From: Devosia sp. 66-14
GTDB lineage: Bacteria; Pseudomonadota; Alphaproteobacteria; Rhizobiales; Devosiaceae
Assembly: GCA_001899085.1 (NCBI GenBank)
Contig: MKVB01000005.1
Span: 300,655-364,654, forward strand
Length of the DNA: 64,000 nt
Reading direction: 5' to 3'
Part shown: piece after piece, positions 36,655 through 45,554 of the stretch
Layout of the letters: each line of letters starts with the position of its first letter
Position numbering within the stretch: position 1 is the stretch's first letter
Program-made: the position numbers and the translations under genes
The notes under the pieces: model-generated
Seen by the model: the letters and a program-made list of their open reading frames with translations, nothing else
Told to the model about the DNA's origin: nothing
Database searches by the model: none

Positions 36655-37263
36655 CTAAGGCGTGCCGATCCGCAGGAACAGCAGCTGGACGGCCTCGGCG
36701 GCGACCCCGTCGGCGCTGAAGCCGGGAGGCGCCAGCACGGTGTCGCGCTGGGAAGCCGCCTGGCGGGCCTGGACGAAGACCGCCGGAACGGCCGCATCGT
36801 CGAGCAGCATGGCCGCCGCGCTCTTCTGGCCTTTCACCGGCAGCACGATAATGCCACCGACCCGCCAGTCGAGCATACGGCCGGCAATGTCGGCCTCGCG
36901 CTTTTCCGAGCCGTGGCTCGAACCGACAAACAGCACGTGACCGCGCCGCTCGACTTCGAGCTCCAGCGCCATGACCAGCCTGGCCAGCGCCGGATCGTCG
37001 AATGTAGGAACGATCAGGCCCACCAGGTTGCGCCGGCCGCGACGCAGTTCGGCTCCCAGCGGGTTGATCCGGTAGCCCAGCGCCTCGATGGCGTTCTGCA
37101 CCTTGGTGACGTTCTCCGGCAGCACCGTCGAAACGCCCTGCATCACCTTGGAAACGGTGGCGATGGAGACGCCGGCATAGGCCGCGACGTTCTGCATCGA
37201 CACACGCGATCCGGCACCTTTGCCGCCACCAGCCAAATCACTGCCCTCAAACGTGTCGGCCAT
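36655..37263 (-). CDS. Half-length LacI-family regulator (C-terminal domain missing)
   Basis: 202 residues where LacI regulators normally have about 330-340. The HTH (MQNVAAYAGVSIATVSKVMQG) and hinge helix (NPLGAELRRGRRNLVGLIVP) are intact, and the first part of the ligand-binding domain follows (DDPALARLVMALELEVERRGH, GIIVLPV). The frame stops about where the second subdomain should begin. The 142 bases to the next gene contain no remainder in another frame, so this is a deletion rather than a frameshift. The paired operators just upstream remain sharp. It may still bind DNA or may be decaying. Confidence 0.8.
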   Translation of the reverse strand: MADTFEGSDLAGGGKGAGSRVSMQNVAAYAGVSIATVSKVMQGVSTVLPENVTKVQNAIEALGYRINPLGAELRRGRRNLVGLIVPTFDDPALARLVMALELEVERRGHVLFVGSSHGSEKREADIAGRMLDWRVGGIIVLPVKGQKSAAAMLLDDAAVPAVFVQARQAASQRDTVLAPPGFSADGVAAEAVQLLFLRIGTP

Positions 37264-37271
37264 GAACTATC

Positions 37272-37312
37272 GCGATTAATCGTTTACAGCTACCGAAAAA
37301 ACGATTAATCGC
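37272..37312. promoter_or_regulatory. Twin palindromic operators for the LacI-type regulator
   Basis: CGATTAATCG occurs twice (37273-37282 and 37302-37311), and the flanks make a larger inverted repeat (GCGATTAATCGTT and AACGATTAATCGC). Centres are 29 bases apart. The pair fills the gap between the divergent lacI-type and Gfo/Idh genes, so one regulator could control both directions. Confidence 0.75.
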
Positions 37313-37347
37313 TAAAGCATCGTCGTGCAAGCCGGGAGGAGTGGCGG

Positions 37348-38505
37348 ATGGTCGGGACGGAGCGGAAGCTCAGGATCGCGCTGGTTGGAGTAGGTTTCGG
37401 CGCGGAGTTCGCCCCCATCTACAAAGCGCATCCGAATGTGGAATGGGTGGCGCTCAGCGATACCAACCCCGAAAAGCTGGCGGCGGCCGGCGGCCGCTTC
37501 GGGATCGAGCGGAGCTATCCGAGCTTCGAGGCGATCCTGAGCGACGATCAGGTCGATGCCGTGCATCTGGTGACGCCGATCCCGCTGCACGCCGAGCAGG
37601 CCGTGCGCGTGCTCGAAGCCGGCAAGCACTGCGCCTGCACCGTGCCGATGGCGACCAGCCTCGAGGACATCCGCCGCATCATCGATGCCCAGCGCAGGTC
37701 GGGCAAGAACTACATGATGATGGAGACCGCGGCCTATACCCGAGAATTCCTGATGGTCGAGGAGCACTACAAGCGCGGCGAGTTCGGCACCATCTCGTTC
37801 GCCCGCGGCAGCCACATGCAGGATATGGAGGGCTGGCCCGAGTACTGGATGGGCCTGCCGCCGCACCACTACATGACCCACGCCATCGCCCCGGTGCTGA
37901 AGCTCCTCGGCAAGCGGGTGAAGAAGGTCCACTGCTTCGGTTCCGGCCTGCTGCCGCAGGAGCGCCAGAAGCGCTACGGCAATCCATACCCGGTCGAGAC
38001 GGCGATCTTCCGGCTCGATGACAGCCCCGTGGCAGTCGAGGTGACCCGCTCGCTGTTCCAGACGGTGCGCCCCTATACCGAGGCGTTTTCGATCTACGGC
38101 GACAAGCTCGGCTTCGAGTGGCAGCAGATCGAGGAGGAGGATCCGATGATCTTCTCGATGCCGCAGGCTGCCTTCAGTCGCGGCCGCAAGATCCACCACG
38201 AGATGGTGGTGCCGCCCGATCGGCAGGACCTGCTGCCGCCGGAGGTGGCGCCCTTCACCAAGCGGTCGGTGTTCTCAGACGGCAAGCATCTGTCATTCGT
38301 CCAGGGCGGCGGCCATTCCGGCTCGCACCCGCATCTGGTGCATGAATTCGTGAGTTCGATGGTGGAGGGGCGCAAGCCGGCCATCGACGCCATTACCGCG
38401 GCCAACTGGACCGCGCCAGGCATCGCCGCCCACCTTTCCGCCATGCGCGACGGGGAAGCGGTCGAGGTTCCAGACTTCGAGATGGAGCTGGACAGCGTGC
38501 CCTGA
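37348..38505 (+). CDS. Gfo/Idh/MocA-family oxidoreductase
   Basis: 385 residues, start supported by GGGAGGAG. An N-terminal Rossmann domain (LRIALVGVGFGAEF at about 8-21) is followed by the alpha/beta substrate domain typical of the family. The usual catalytic EKP motif is replaced by TVP at 98-100 (CACTVPMAT), while a Tyr/His-rich segment (PPHHYMTHAIAP) lies where the substrate should bind. It probably oxidises or reduces a sugar or inositol-like compound with NAD(P), or has lost classic lysine catalysis. It heads an operon with a sugar importer and is divergent from the LacI-type gene across twin operators. Confidence 0.88.
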   Translation: MVGTERKLRIALVGVGFGAEFAPIYKAHPNVEWVALSDTNPEKLAAAGGRFGIERSYPSFEAILSDDQVDAVHLVTPIPLHAEQAVRVLEAGKHCACTVPMATSLEDIRRIIDAQRRSGKNYMMMETAAYTREFLMVEEHYKRGEFGTISFARGSHMQDMEGWPEYWMGLPPHHYMTHAIAPVLKLLGKRVKKVHCFGSGLLPQERQKRYGNPYPVETAIFRLDDSPVAVEVTRSLFQTVRPYTEAFSIYGDKLGFEWQQIEEEDPMIFSMPQAAFSRGRKIHHEMVVPPDRQDLLPPEVAPFTKRSVFSDGKHLSFVQGGGHSGSHPHLVHEFVSSMVEGRKPAIDAITAANWTAPGIAAHLSAMRDGEAVEVPDFEMELDSVP

Positions 38506-38533
38506 GGGCACTGCTACCCGAGAGGAGGGACAC

Positions 38534-39787
38534 ATGACTATCGGACTTTCAAGGCGCTCTTTCCTGAAGAGCGCGGCAGCGACCGGTGCTGCCCTGTCGC
38601 TGGGCGTTCGGACCACTGCCGCACAGGAAGCGGCGCGGACCGTCAACGTCGTGGGCTGGAACAGCCCGGACCACCAGGAGATCCTGCTCAACGCCGGCAA
38701 GGAACTCGGCATCACGGTGAAATACGACGTGCTGCCGGCCGCCTGGAACGACGTGATGCAGAAGATCACGCTGTGGGGCCAGAGCGGCTATGACGGGGTG
38801 GATATCCTGTTCGCCGATGACCTGATCGGCGGGCTGTGGGGGATGAATGGCTGGGCCGACGACCTCAGCGGCCTCGATGTTTCCTCCAAGGTCCAGGGCG
38901 ACCTCGTCGACAACATCGCGGCGCTGAACAGCGCGGCGGGCGGCATCTACCGGCAGTTCTTCCTGCTCGATGCGGAGCCCTTCTACTACAACAAGAAACT
39001 GGTGCCGACGGCGCCCAAGACCTGGGACGAGATGACCACGGTGGCGCAGAGCGTTACCGGCGGCGACGTGTGGGGCTGGCGGCCGCTGGGCGGCAATGGC
39101 CATGCCTTCAACACCGTGCTGCTGATGCTCAACCAGGCCGGCGCCGACCTCGAGTCGCTTTCCGACCCGGAAACGCTCGCGGCGCTGCAATACATGTACG
39201 ACTGGGTGCAGACGTCGAAGATCACCCCACCCTCGACCGTCAACGAGGACAACACCACCGTCGAGGCCCTCGCTGCCGCCGGCAAGGCGGCGATGTGGTG
39301 GAGCTATGGCGGCTCGCTCAAGAACGTCCCGAGCATCGACGGCTCGACCCTCAGCATCGACGATATCGGCGTCGCCCGCTATCCGGCCGGCCCCGCCAGC
39401 GACATCGGCTTGGTGCACGGCTGGGGGTTCCTCTCGCCCAAGGCCTCGGCCAACAAGGCGGCGGCGCATGAGCTGCTGAACTATCTCGGCCAGCCCGAGC
39501 AGGTTCGCAACCTGGTGCTCAAGACCAATGCGCCGCCGCCGCTCAAGTCGTTGCTGGCCGATCCCGAGATCCAGGCCAAAGTGCCGCTGATCATGGCCAA
39601 TGGCGGCTGGGAAAACACCATCCGCGGCGCCAAGTTCCGGGAGCCGATCGTCAACCACCGGCAGGTCACCCAGCTGTGGACGATGATCGACAAGCTCGGC
39701 GCTTACATCCTGTCGGGCCAGAAGTCTCCGGCCGATGCGCAGGCCTGGGCGATGTCCGAATACCAGACGATCAAGGACGAGGCCTGA
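38534..39787 (+). CDS. ABC transporter substrate-binding protein, Tat-exported
   Basis: 417 residues, start preceded by GAGAGGAGG. The signal has the twin-arginine motif SRRSFLKS before a short hydrophobic core ending near TTAAQ (about 31). The mature protein is a family 1 solute-binding protein of the sugar group (AEPFYYNKKLVPTAPKTWDEM, VHGWGFLSPKA). It serves the two permeases downstream. The adjacent Gfo/Idh/MocA enzyme suggests a sugar, polyol or inositol-type ligand. Confidence 0.9.
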   Translation: MTIGLSRRSFLKSAAATGAALSLGVRTTAAQEAARTVNVVGWNSPDHQEILLNAGKELGITVKYDVLPAAWNDVMQKITLWGQSGYDGVDILFADDLIGGLWGMNGWADDLSGLDVSSKVQGDLVDNIAALNSAAGGIYRQFFLLDAEPFYYNKKLVPTAPKTWDEMTTVAQSVTGGDVWGWRPLGGNGHAFNTVLLMLNQAGADLESLSDPETLAALQYMYDWVQTSKITPPSTVNEDNTTVEALAAAGKAAMWWSYGGSLKNVPSIDGSTLSIDDIGVARYPAGPASDIGLVHGWGFLSPKASANKAAAHELLNYLGQPEQVRNLVLKTNAPPPLKSLLADPEIQAKVPLIMANGGWENTIRGAKFREPIVNHRQVTQLWTMIDKLGAYILSGQKSPADAQAWAMSEYQTIKDEA

Positions 39788-39797
39788 CCCTCGTCAC

Positions 39798-39823
39798 GTG
39801 GTCCCGGCGCAGGCCGGGGCCAC
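39798..39823 (+). terminator. Stem-loop between binding-protein and permease genes
   Basis: An 11-bp stem with one G-T pair, GTGGTCCCGGC facing GCCGGGGCCAC, and a GCAG loop, 10 bases after the binding-protein stop. No T-run follows. Confidence 0.55.
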
Positions 39824-39848
39824 CCCTTCGTATGGAGACTATTGCCAA

Positions 39849-40769
39849 GTGGACATTTCAGCTTCCGGCGGCGTCAGATCCGCCCGCGAACGGTTTTTCA
39901 GGCTGCCGACACTGGCGCTGGTTGCCTATGCGCTGGTGTTGCCGGCGATTGCGCTCAGGGCGGCTTTCGTCATCGGACCGATGTTCCAGAGCATCTTCCT
40001 GAGCTTCACCAACAAGAACCTGACCAACGAGGGGCGCTTCGTCGGCATTCAGAACTATGTGCGGATGCTGAGCGACGAGACGCTGATCAACTCGTTCGGC
40101 TTCACCCTGGGCTACACCGCCGCCGCGACCATTCTCGAGACCGTGCTGGGCCTGCTGATCGCCATGCTGCTGATGCAGGTGACGCGATTCAAATGGCTCA
40201 CCAACACCTTGATGCTGCTCCCCTGGGTGATGGCGCCGCTGCTCGCCGCCACGGTGTGGAAAATCCTCTACCTGGAGGATGGCGGCATTCTCAATGAGCT
40301 GCTGCGCACGTTCGGACTGATCGAGGGGCCGGTGCGCTGGCTGAGTTCGCCCGACCTTGCCCGGATCTCGGTCATCGTCACCAGCGTGTGGAAGAACCTG
40401 CCCTGGGTGGCGCTGATCTTCATGGCCGGTCTCGCCGCAATACCCGGAGAGCTGCAGGAGGCGGCCCGCGTCGACGGCGCCAATCCGTTGCAGCGCTTCT
40501 GGTATGTGACGCTGCCGCAGCTCAGGCCTTCGATCTACCTGGTGCTGATGTTCCGCGGCATGGGCGAGGTGCAGACTTTCGAGCAGATCGCCGGCCTCAC
40601 GCAGGGCGGACCGGGCACCGCGACGACGACGCTCGCCGTCTATGCCTATCAGCGCTTCTTCACCGAAACCCGTTACGGCTACGGCTCGGCCATCGCCGTG
40701 CTGCTGCTCCTGCTTACGGCAGCCATTGGCGGCTATTTCGCCTGGCGCCTCTACAAGGCGAACCGCTGA
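39849..40769 (+). CDS. ABC transporter permease, MalF type
   Basis: 306 residues from a GTG at 39849 (VDISASGG). GGAG is about 11 bases upstream, and the longer open frame to 39735 overlaps the binding-protein gene. Six membrane helices and the EAA loop LQEAARVDGANPLQRFWYVTLPQLRP are visible. It pairs with the next permease, whose ATG overlaps its stop. No ATPase gene accompanies the pair. Confidence 0.9.
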   Translation: MDISASGGVRSARERFFRLPTLALVAYALVLPAIALRAAFVIGPMFQSIFLSFTNKNLTNEGRFVGIQNYVRMLSDETLINSFGFTLGYTAAATILETVLGLLIAMLLMQVTRFKWLTNTLMLLPWVMAPLLAATVWKILYLEDGGILNELLRTFGLIEGPVRWLSSPDLARISVIVTSVWKNLPWVALIFMAGLAAIPGELQEAARVDGANPLQRFWYVTLPQLRPSIYLVLMFRGMGEVQTFEQIAGLTQGGPGTATTTLAVYAYQRFFTETRYGYGSAIAVLLLLLTAAIGGYFAWRLYKANR

Positions 40770-41641
40770 TGTCCGGTACCCTGACCTTCCGCCCCAGCCT
40801 GCTGCCGCGGGGCTTTGCCCGGCAGACGGTGCTCACGCTGCTGTTGCTGGTGTTCCTGCTGTTTCTGGCGTTTCCGATCTACTACATGGTCATCACGTCG
40901 CTGAAGACACCGAGCGAAGCCTATCGGGTGCCGCCGACACTGTGGCCGCAGAACATCCAGTTCAACGCCTTCCCCTACATGCTGGAAGCGTGGGGATACT
41001 GGCGTACCTTGTTCAATACCGTCGTGGTGGCGGGCGTATCGGCGTTCATCTCGACCGTGCTCGGCGGCCTCGCCGCCTATGCCATCACCAGGCTCACCTT
41101 CAAGGGGCGAACGCTGCTCTACAGCCTGTTCGTCGCCACCATCGCCATTCCCGGCATGGTGACGGTGGGGCCGATCTTTCTGGCCTACAAGGACCTGAAG
41201 CTCATCGACACCCATATCGGCCTGGTGCTGGTGTTCGTCGCCGAGACGCTGCCGATCGCGTTGTTGACGCTGTTCTCGTACTTCAAGGCGATCCCGAGGG
41301 AACTCGACGAAGCCGCATCGATTGATGGCAGTTCGATCGTCGGGACCTTTTTCCGCATCATCCTGCCGATCGCCCTGCCCGGCTTCTCGGTGACGTTCCT
41401 GCTGATCTTCATCGCGGTGTGGAACGACTTCCTGTTTGCCTTCATCCTCACCGCTTCGCCCGACGTGCGGCTCCTGACCGTGCGGCTGTTCGAAGTGCCG
41501 AGCCCGGGCGATATCAACCGTATCCCCTATGACCTGATTGCCGCCGGCGGAGTGCTGATCCTGCTGCCGCTGGTGCCGATCCTGCTGCGGATCCAGAAGC
41601 AGCTGGTGGAGGGCATTCTCGCCGGAGCGGTGAAGGAGTAG
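40769..41641 (+). CDS. ABC transporter permease, MalG type
   Basis: 290 residues from the ATG overlapping the previous stop (TGATG). Six membrane helices and the EAA loop LDEAASIDGSSIVGTFFRIILPIALPG identify the second channel subunit. It ends the importer operon and is convergent with the GntR gene 14 bases away. An ATPase is missing, so a shared MalK-type subunit (such as those at 18925 or 59513) is needed. Confidence 0.92.
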   Translation: MSGTLTFRPSLLPRGFARQTVLTLLLLVFLLFLAFPIYYMVITSLKTPSEAYRVPPTLWPQNIQFNAFPYMLEAWGYWRTLFNTVVVAGVSAFISTVLGGLAAYAITRLTFKGRTLLYSLFVATIAIPGMVTVGPIFLAYKDLKLIDTHIGLVLVFVAETLPIALLTLFSYFKAIPRELDEAASIDGSSIVGTFFRIILPIALPGFSVTFLLIFIAVWNDFLFAFILTASPDVRLLTVRLFEVPSPGDINRIPYDLIAAGGVLILLPLVPILLRIQKQLVEGILAGAVKE

Positions 41642-41655
41642 CACCCGTACCGGCG

Positions 41656-42381
41656 CTAGAGGCCGGCAAGCGACAGGTCGCCGGTGCGGTCGACGGCGAT
41701 GTAGCGCTGGATCTGGGCGACGATCTGGCCGGCATGCTGGGCGGCGAGGCGGTCGCAGAGGTCGGCGTCCTCGGCTTCGATGGCGGCAATGATGGCGTCG
41801 TGCTCATCGACATAGCGGCGCGGCAGGTGGTCGTTGAAGCTCTTGTAGTAATAGAGCCTGAGGATGCGCCGGCCCTCGTCGAGCAGCCGGGAGAACAGGC
41901 CGGTGAAGTAGGGGTTGCCGCCGGCTTCGGCGATGGTGGCATGCAAATCCCGGTTATGCCCGATCATGCCGAGCACGTCATTGTCGCTTACCGCCCTGGC
42001 ATAGGCCGCCTGGTGGCGACGCATGGCGTCGAGATGCGCTCGCGTCCGGGCCCCGGCCGCTAGTCGGGTGGTCACCCGGTACATCAGCGTCAGCGCCTCG
42101 AAATAGACCGGCAAGGCGCCGAAATCGATCGGCGCCACGATGGTGTTGCGGTTGGGCAGCTGGCTCACCAGCCCTTCGGCCGCCAGCCGCACCAGCGCCT
42201 CGCGCACCGGCGTGCGCGACATGCCGAAGGCCTCGGCGAGCGTCACCTCATCGAGCGGGGCGCCCGGATCCAGCGTCAGTTCGAGGATCGAGGCCTTCAA
42301 CTGCTCGTAGACCTGCTGGACGCCCGAGCCTTTGACTCGCGGCGCAAGCTGGAGTGTCGCGCGCAGCGATCCACTCATCAT
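41656..42381 (-). CDS. GntR-family regulator with FCD domain
   Basis: 241 residues from the ATG at 42381, preceded by GGGAG. The frame runs far upstream (to 44697), but that is antisense to the transporter genes. The HTH is at about 20-80 (QQVYEQLKASILELTLDPGAPLDEVTLAEAFGMSRTPVREALVRL) and the all-helical FCD ligand domain follows, with metal-binding-type residues in HNRDLHATI and DEHDAII. It is divergent from the LivJHMGF/hydroxyproline operon and very likely controls it in response to an intermediate of that pathway. Confidence 0.93.
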   Translation of the reverse strand: MMSGSLRATLQLAPRVKGSGVQQVYEQLKASILELTLDPGAPLDEVTLAEAFGMSRTPVREALVRLAAEGLVSQLPNRNTIVAPIDFGALPVYFEALTLMYRVTTRLAAGARTRAHLDAMRRHQAAYARAVSDNDVLGMIGHNRDLHATIAEAGGNPYFTGLFSRLLDEGRRILRLYYYKSFNDHLPRRYVDEHDAIIAAIEAEDADLCDRLAAQHAGQIVAQIQRYIAVDRTGDLSLAGL

Positions 42382-42402
42382 TCTGCTCCCGTCGGCTCCG
42401 CA

Positions 42403-42431
42403 TTGACGAAATGTTAACGCGGCTGCATTCT
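42403..42431 (+). promoter_or_regulatory. Candidate promoter of the hydroxyproline transport operon
   Basis: TTGACG at 42403-42408 and CATTCT at 42426-42431 are 17 bases apart. The -35 box is good and the -10 box poor, so an activator may be needed. TGCAT repeats just downstream (42424-42450) may be the GntR site. Confidence 0.35.
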
Positions 42432-42483
42432 GCCGACAAGATGCATGCAGGGATGCGTCTGAGGAAAAGGGAGACGGAACAAC

Positions 42484-43593
42484 ATGCGAAACGTCATCAA
42501 GACAGCAGCGGGTCTCGCACTCGCCATCGCCTTTGGCATGCCTGCCGTGGCGCAGGACACCTTGACCATCGGCATCATGGTCCCCACCACCGGCTCCGAG
42601 GCCACCTATGGCCAGGACATGGCCAATGCGGTGAACCTCGCCATCGACGAGATCAACAAGGCCGGCGGCGTGCTGGGCAAGCAGCTGACCTCGACGATCG
42701 GCGACGACGGGTGCGATGCGCAGCTGGCGGTCAACGCGGCCAGCAAGCTGGCGGCCTCGGGCGTGGTCGGCGTGGTCGGCGGCTATTGCTCGGGCGCGAC
42801 GATCCCGACGCTGAAGATCTACGGCGATGCCAAGATCCCGCTGATCATCCCGGCGGCGAACTCGACCAAGCTGATCCCGGAAAACCCGGGCAACGCCTTC
42901 ATGATCAACTCGACCGGCAACGACCAGGTGGCCAAGGCGATCGAGTACTTCAACGGCAAGGGCATCAAGTCGATCGCCATCATCAACCAGGGCGATGCGT
43001 ACTCGCAGGACCTGGCCGACCTCACCAAGAAGAACTGGGAAGCGGCCGGCAACAAGGTCACCAACTTCGAAGTCACCAACAAGGGTGAGCAGGATTACTC
43101 CGCCGTGGTGACGGCCATCACCTCGGCCAACCCGGACGCGGTGTTCTGGACCGCCTATTATGCGGATGGCGGCCTGTTGATCCGGCAGCTGCGCGAGCGC
43201 GGCTACCAGGGGCTGATCGCGGTGGGTGACGGCTCGAACTCGCCCGAGCTGTTCAAGATCGCCGGCCCGGCCGCCGAAGGGGTGATCGCCTTCTCGAACC
43301 CCACGGCCGAGTTCCTGCCGCAGGCCAAGGCCTTCGCCGATGCCTACCAGGCCAAGTACAATGCCGCGCCGGGACCCTACTCGACGCTCAGCTATGACGC
43401 CATGAAGCTGCTCGCCTGGGCCCTGACCACGGCCGGCACCACCGATTCCGCCAAGGTGATCGAGACGCTGCAGGGCGCCAACTTCACCGACACCATCTCG
43501 GGCCCGATCTCGTTCACGCCGGAAAAGACCCTGGCGCGCTCCAACTTCGTGGTGCTCGAGGGCAAGGGCGGCGCCTGGACCCTGGCACAGTAA
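42484..43593 (+). CDS. Branched-chain-amino-acid-type ABC substrate-binding protein (LivJ-like)
   Basis: 369 residues with a classic signal peptide (MRNVIKTAAGLALAIAFGMPAVA, cut before QDTL). The mature protein is a type I periplasmic binding fold (TIGIMVPTTGSEATYGQDMANAVNLAIDEINKAGG), as in LivJ/LivK. Its operon carries hydroxyproline and imino-acid enzymes rather than branched-chain amino acid genes, so the ligand is more likely hydroxyproline, proline betaine or a relative. A perfect hairpin follows its stop codon. Confidence 0.9.
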   Translation: MRNVIKTAAGLALAIAFGMPAVAQDTLTIGIMVPTTGSEATYGQDMANAVNLAIDEINKAGGVLGKQLTSTIGDDGCDAQLAVNAASKLAASGVVGVVGGYCSGATIPTLKIYGDAKIPLIIPAANSTKLIPENPGNAFMINSTGNDQVAKAIEYFNGKGIKSIAIINQGDAYSQDLADLTKKNWEAAGNKVTNFEVTNKGEQDYSAVVTAITSANPDAVFWTAYYADGGLLIRQLRERGYQGLIAVGDGSNSPELFKIAGPAAEGVIAFSNPTAEFLPQAKAFADAYQAKYNAAPGPYSTLSYDAMKLLAWALTTAGTTDSAKVIETLQGANFTDTISGPISFTPEKTLARSNFVVLEGKGGAWTLAQ

Positions 43594-43610
43594 CGAGAGC
43601 TGGCAACCCT

Positions 43611-43636
43611 GTGGGTCGGCGGGCGCGCCGACCCAC
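43611..43636 (+). terminator. Stem-loop between livJ-like and livH-like genes
   Basis: A perfect 11-bp stem, GTGGGTCGGCG with its complement, and a GGCG loop, 17 bases after the binding-protein stop. No T-run follows. Confidence 0.55.
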
Positions 43637-43665
43637 GCAAGATGGGCTGAGGGGCGAGGCGGCCG

Positions 43666-44580
43666 GTGAGCATTTTCGATATCTTCACGAACCAGTTGCT
43701 GAACGGCATCGTGCTCGGCTCGTTCTACGCCCTGGTGGCGCTCGGCTACACCATGGTGTTCGGGGTGGTGAAGCTCCTCAACTTCGCCCATGGCGAGCTC
43801 TACATGGTGGGCGGCTTTGCCGGCTTCCTGGTGCTGTCCTTTCTCGCCCCCTATATCGGCCCGGGCTGGCTCGGCGTTGCCGTGTCGATGCTGCTGGCGA
43901 TGGTGGCGGTGGGCTTTCTCGGCGTGGTCATCGAGCGCGTCGCCTATGCGCCGATGCTGTCGGCTCCCCGCCTCTCGATCCTGATCACTGCGCTGGCGGT
44001 GTCTCTGGTGCTGCAGAACGGCATGCTGACGCTGACCAAGGGGCAGTATGTGCCGTTCGGCGCGGCGCTCGGCTTCGGCGGCGTCCGGCTCGGCAACCTG
44101 TTCATCAGCTACAACCAGATGATCCTGGTCGGCGTCGCCGCGGCGCTGATGCTGGGGCTCGAACTGTTCGTGTCCCGGACCCAGTATGGGCGGGCGATGC
44201 GCGCCGTGGCCGTCGACAAGGACATGGCGCGACTGATGGGGATCAACGTCAATGCGGTGATCGCCATCACCTTCTTTCTCGGCTCGGCGCTGGCGGCCGC
44301 GGCGGGGACGATGGCCGGGGCCTATTATGGCTCGCTGTGGTACTTCATGGGTTTCCTGATCGGCCTCAAGGCGTTCACCGCAGCGGTGATCGGCGGCATC
44401 GGCTCGATCCCCGGCGCCATGCTGGGCGGACTGATCCTGGGACTGCTCGAGAGTTTTGGCACGCAGCTGCCCGGAGTGGGCAGCGAGTGGAAGGACGTGT
44501 TCTCGTTCTCGGTTCTGATCCTGGTGCTGGTGCTCAAGCCCACCGGGTTGCTCGGCAAGCCTGAACAGGAGCGCATGTGA
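43666..44580 (+). CDS. ABC transporter permease, LivH type
   Basis: 304 residues from a GTG at 43666. About eight membrane helices are visible with the LivH-type opening (LLNGIVLGSFYALVALGYTMVFGVVKLLNFAHGE) and the later AIGGIGSIPGAMLGGLILG-type loop. It forms the channel with the LivM-type protein encoded next, whose start overlaps its stop. Substrate specificity follows the operon: an imino or amino acid. Confidence 0.93.
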   Translation: MSIFDIFTNQLLNGIVLGSFYALVALGYTMVFGVVKLLNFAHGELYMVGGFAGFLVLSFLAPYIGPGWLGVAVSMLLAMVAVGFLGVVIERVAYAPMLSAPRLSILITALAVSLVLQNGMLTLTKGQYVPFGAALGFGGVRLGNLFISYNQMILVGVAAALMLGLELFVSRTQYGRAMRAVAVDKDMARLMGINVNAVIAITFFLGSALAAAAGTMAGAYYGSLWYFMGFLIGLKAFTAAVIGGIGSIPGAMLGGLILGLLESFGTQLPGVGSEWKDVFSFSVLILVLVLKPTGLLGKPEQERM

Positions 44581-45554
44581 TGGCAGGGTTCCCGGAACGA
44601 CCCAGCGCCTGGGGCGGGCTCTCCGCCATTCTCGATACGCCGGCCAAGCGCGCGGCGGCGATCGGGGTGATCCTCGTCGCCATGGCGGTGGCGCCATTCG
44701 CCTTCGGCACCTACGGCACGGTGATCCTCACCAACGCGCTGCTCTACGTGCTGCTGGCGCTCGGGCTCAATATCGTGGTCGGTTACGCCGGCCTGCTCGA
44801 CCTGGGCTTTGCGGCGTTCTTCGCGGTCGGCGCCTATACGGTGGGCATCACGACGTTGCATTTCGGGCTCAGCTTCTGGCTGGCGCTGCCGCTGGCGGTG
44901 TTGATCGCCATCATCGCCGGCATCGTCATCGGCGCCCCGACGCTGCGGCTCCGGTCGGATTACCTCGCTATCGTCACGCTGGGGTTCGGCGAGATCGTCC
45001 GCATCACTGCACGGAACCTCCGCGAAACCGGCGGCGCCAGCGGGCTGATCGGCATCGACTCGCCCTGGCTGTTCGGCTGGCACATCCGCACCCCGCTCGA
45101 TTTCTACTATGTGTTCTGCGTCCTCGCGATCCTCGGTGTCATCGCCTCGGCCCGGCTCGCCAACTCGCGGCTCGGCCGCGCCTGGCTCTATGTCCGGCAC
45201 GATGAGGATGCGGCCGAGGCGATGGGCATCAACCGGGTCAAGGTGAAGCTCGCGGCCTATGTGGTGGGCGCCATCTACGGTTCGATCGGCGGCGCATTCT
45301 TTGCCGCCAACCTCGGCGCGATCTCGCCGGAAAGCTTCTCGTTCCGGCAATCGGTGCTGATCCTGATGGCGGTGATCCTGGGCGGCATGGGCAAGATTCC
45401 CGGCGTGATCCTCGGCGCCTTCATCGTCATCCTCGCGCCCGAGCTGCTGCGCGATGCCGGCGACATGCGCCTGCTCATCTTCGCGGTGGGCCTGCTGCTC
45501 ATCATGCTGTTCCGGCCCAGCGGCATCTGGCCGGCGCGGAGCAAGCAGAAATGA
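44580..45554 (+). CDS. ABC transporter permease, LivM type
   Basis: 324 residues from the ATG at 44580, eight bases after AGGAG. A GTG at 44577 is an equally possible start, one codon longer. LivM signatures are visible: LGLNIVVGYAGLLDLGFAAFFAVGAY, and the membrane-proximal segment WLYVRHDEDAAEAMGINRVKVKLAAYVVGA that contacts the ATPases. About nine membrane helices are predicted. It is overlapped by the LivH stop upstream and by the LivG start downstream, showing a tightly coupled operon. Confidence 0.93.
   Translation: MAGFPERPSAWGGLSAILDTPAKRAAAIGVILVAMAVAPFAFGTYGTVILTNALLYVLLALGLNIVVGYAGLLDLGFAAFFAVGAYTVGITTLHFGLSFWLALPLAVLIAIIAGIVIGAPTLRLRSDYLAIVTLGFGEIVRITARNLRETGGASGLIGIDSPWLFGWHIRTPLDFYYVFCVLAILGVIASARLANSRLGRAWLYVRHDEDAAEAMGINRVKVKLAAYVVGAIYGSIGGAFFAANLGAISPESFSFRQSVLILMAVILGGMGKIPGVILGAFIVILAPELLRDAGDMRLLIFAVGLLLIMLFRPSGIWPARSKQK

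Noticed and set aside
42382-44697. Very long minus-strand open frame extending the GntR gene upstream
   Set aside because: It is antisense to the livJ/livH-type genes, has a low-complexity His/Arg/Gln composition typical of GC-rich shadow frames, and the GntR family homology begins at the ATG at 42381.
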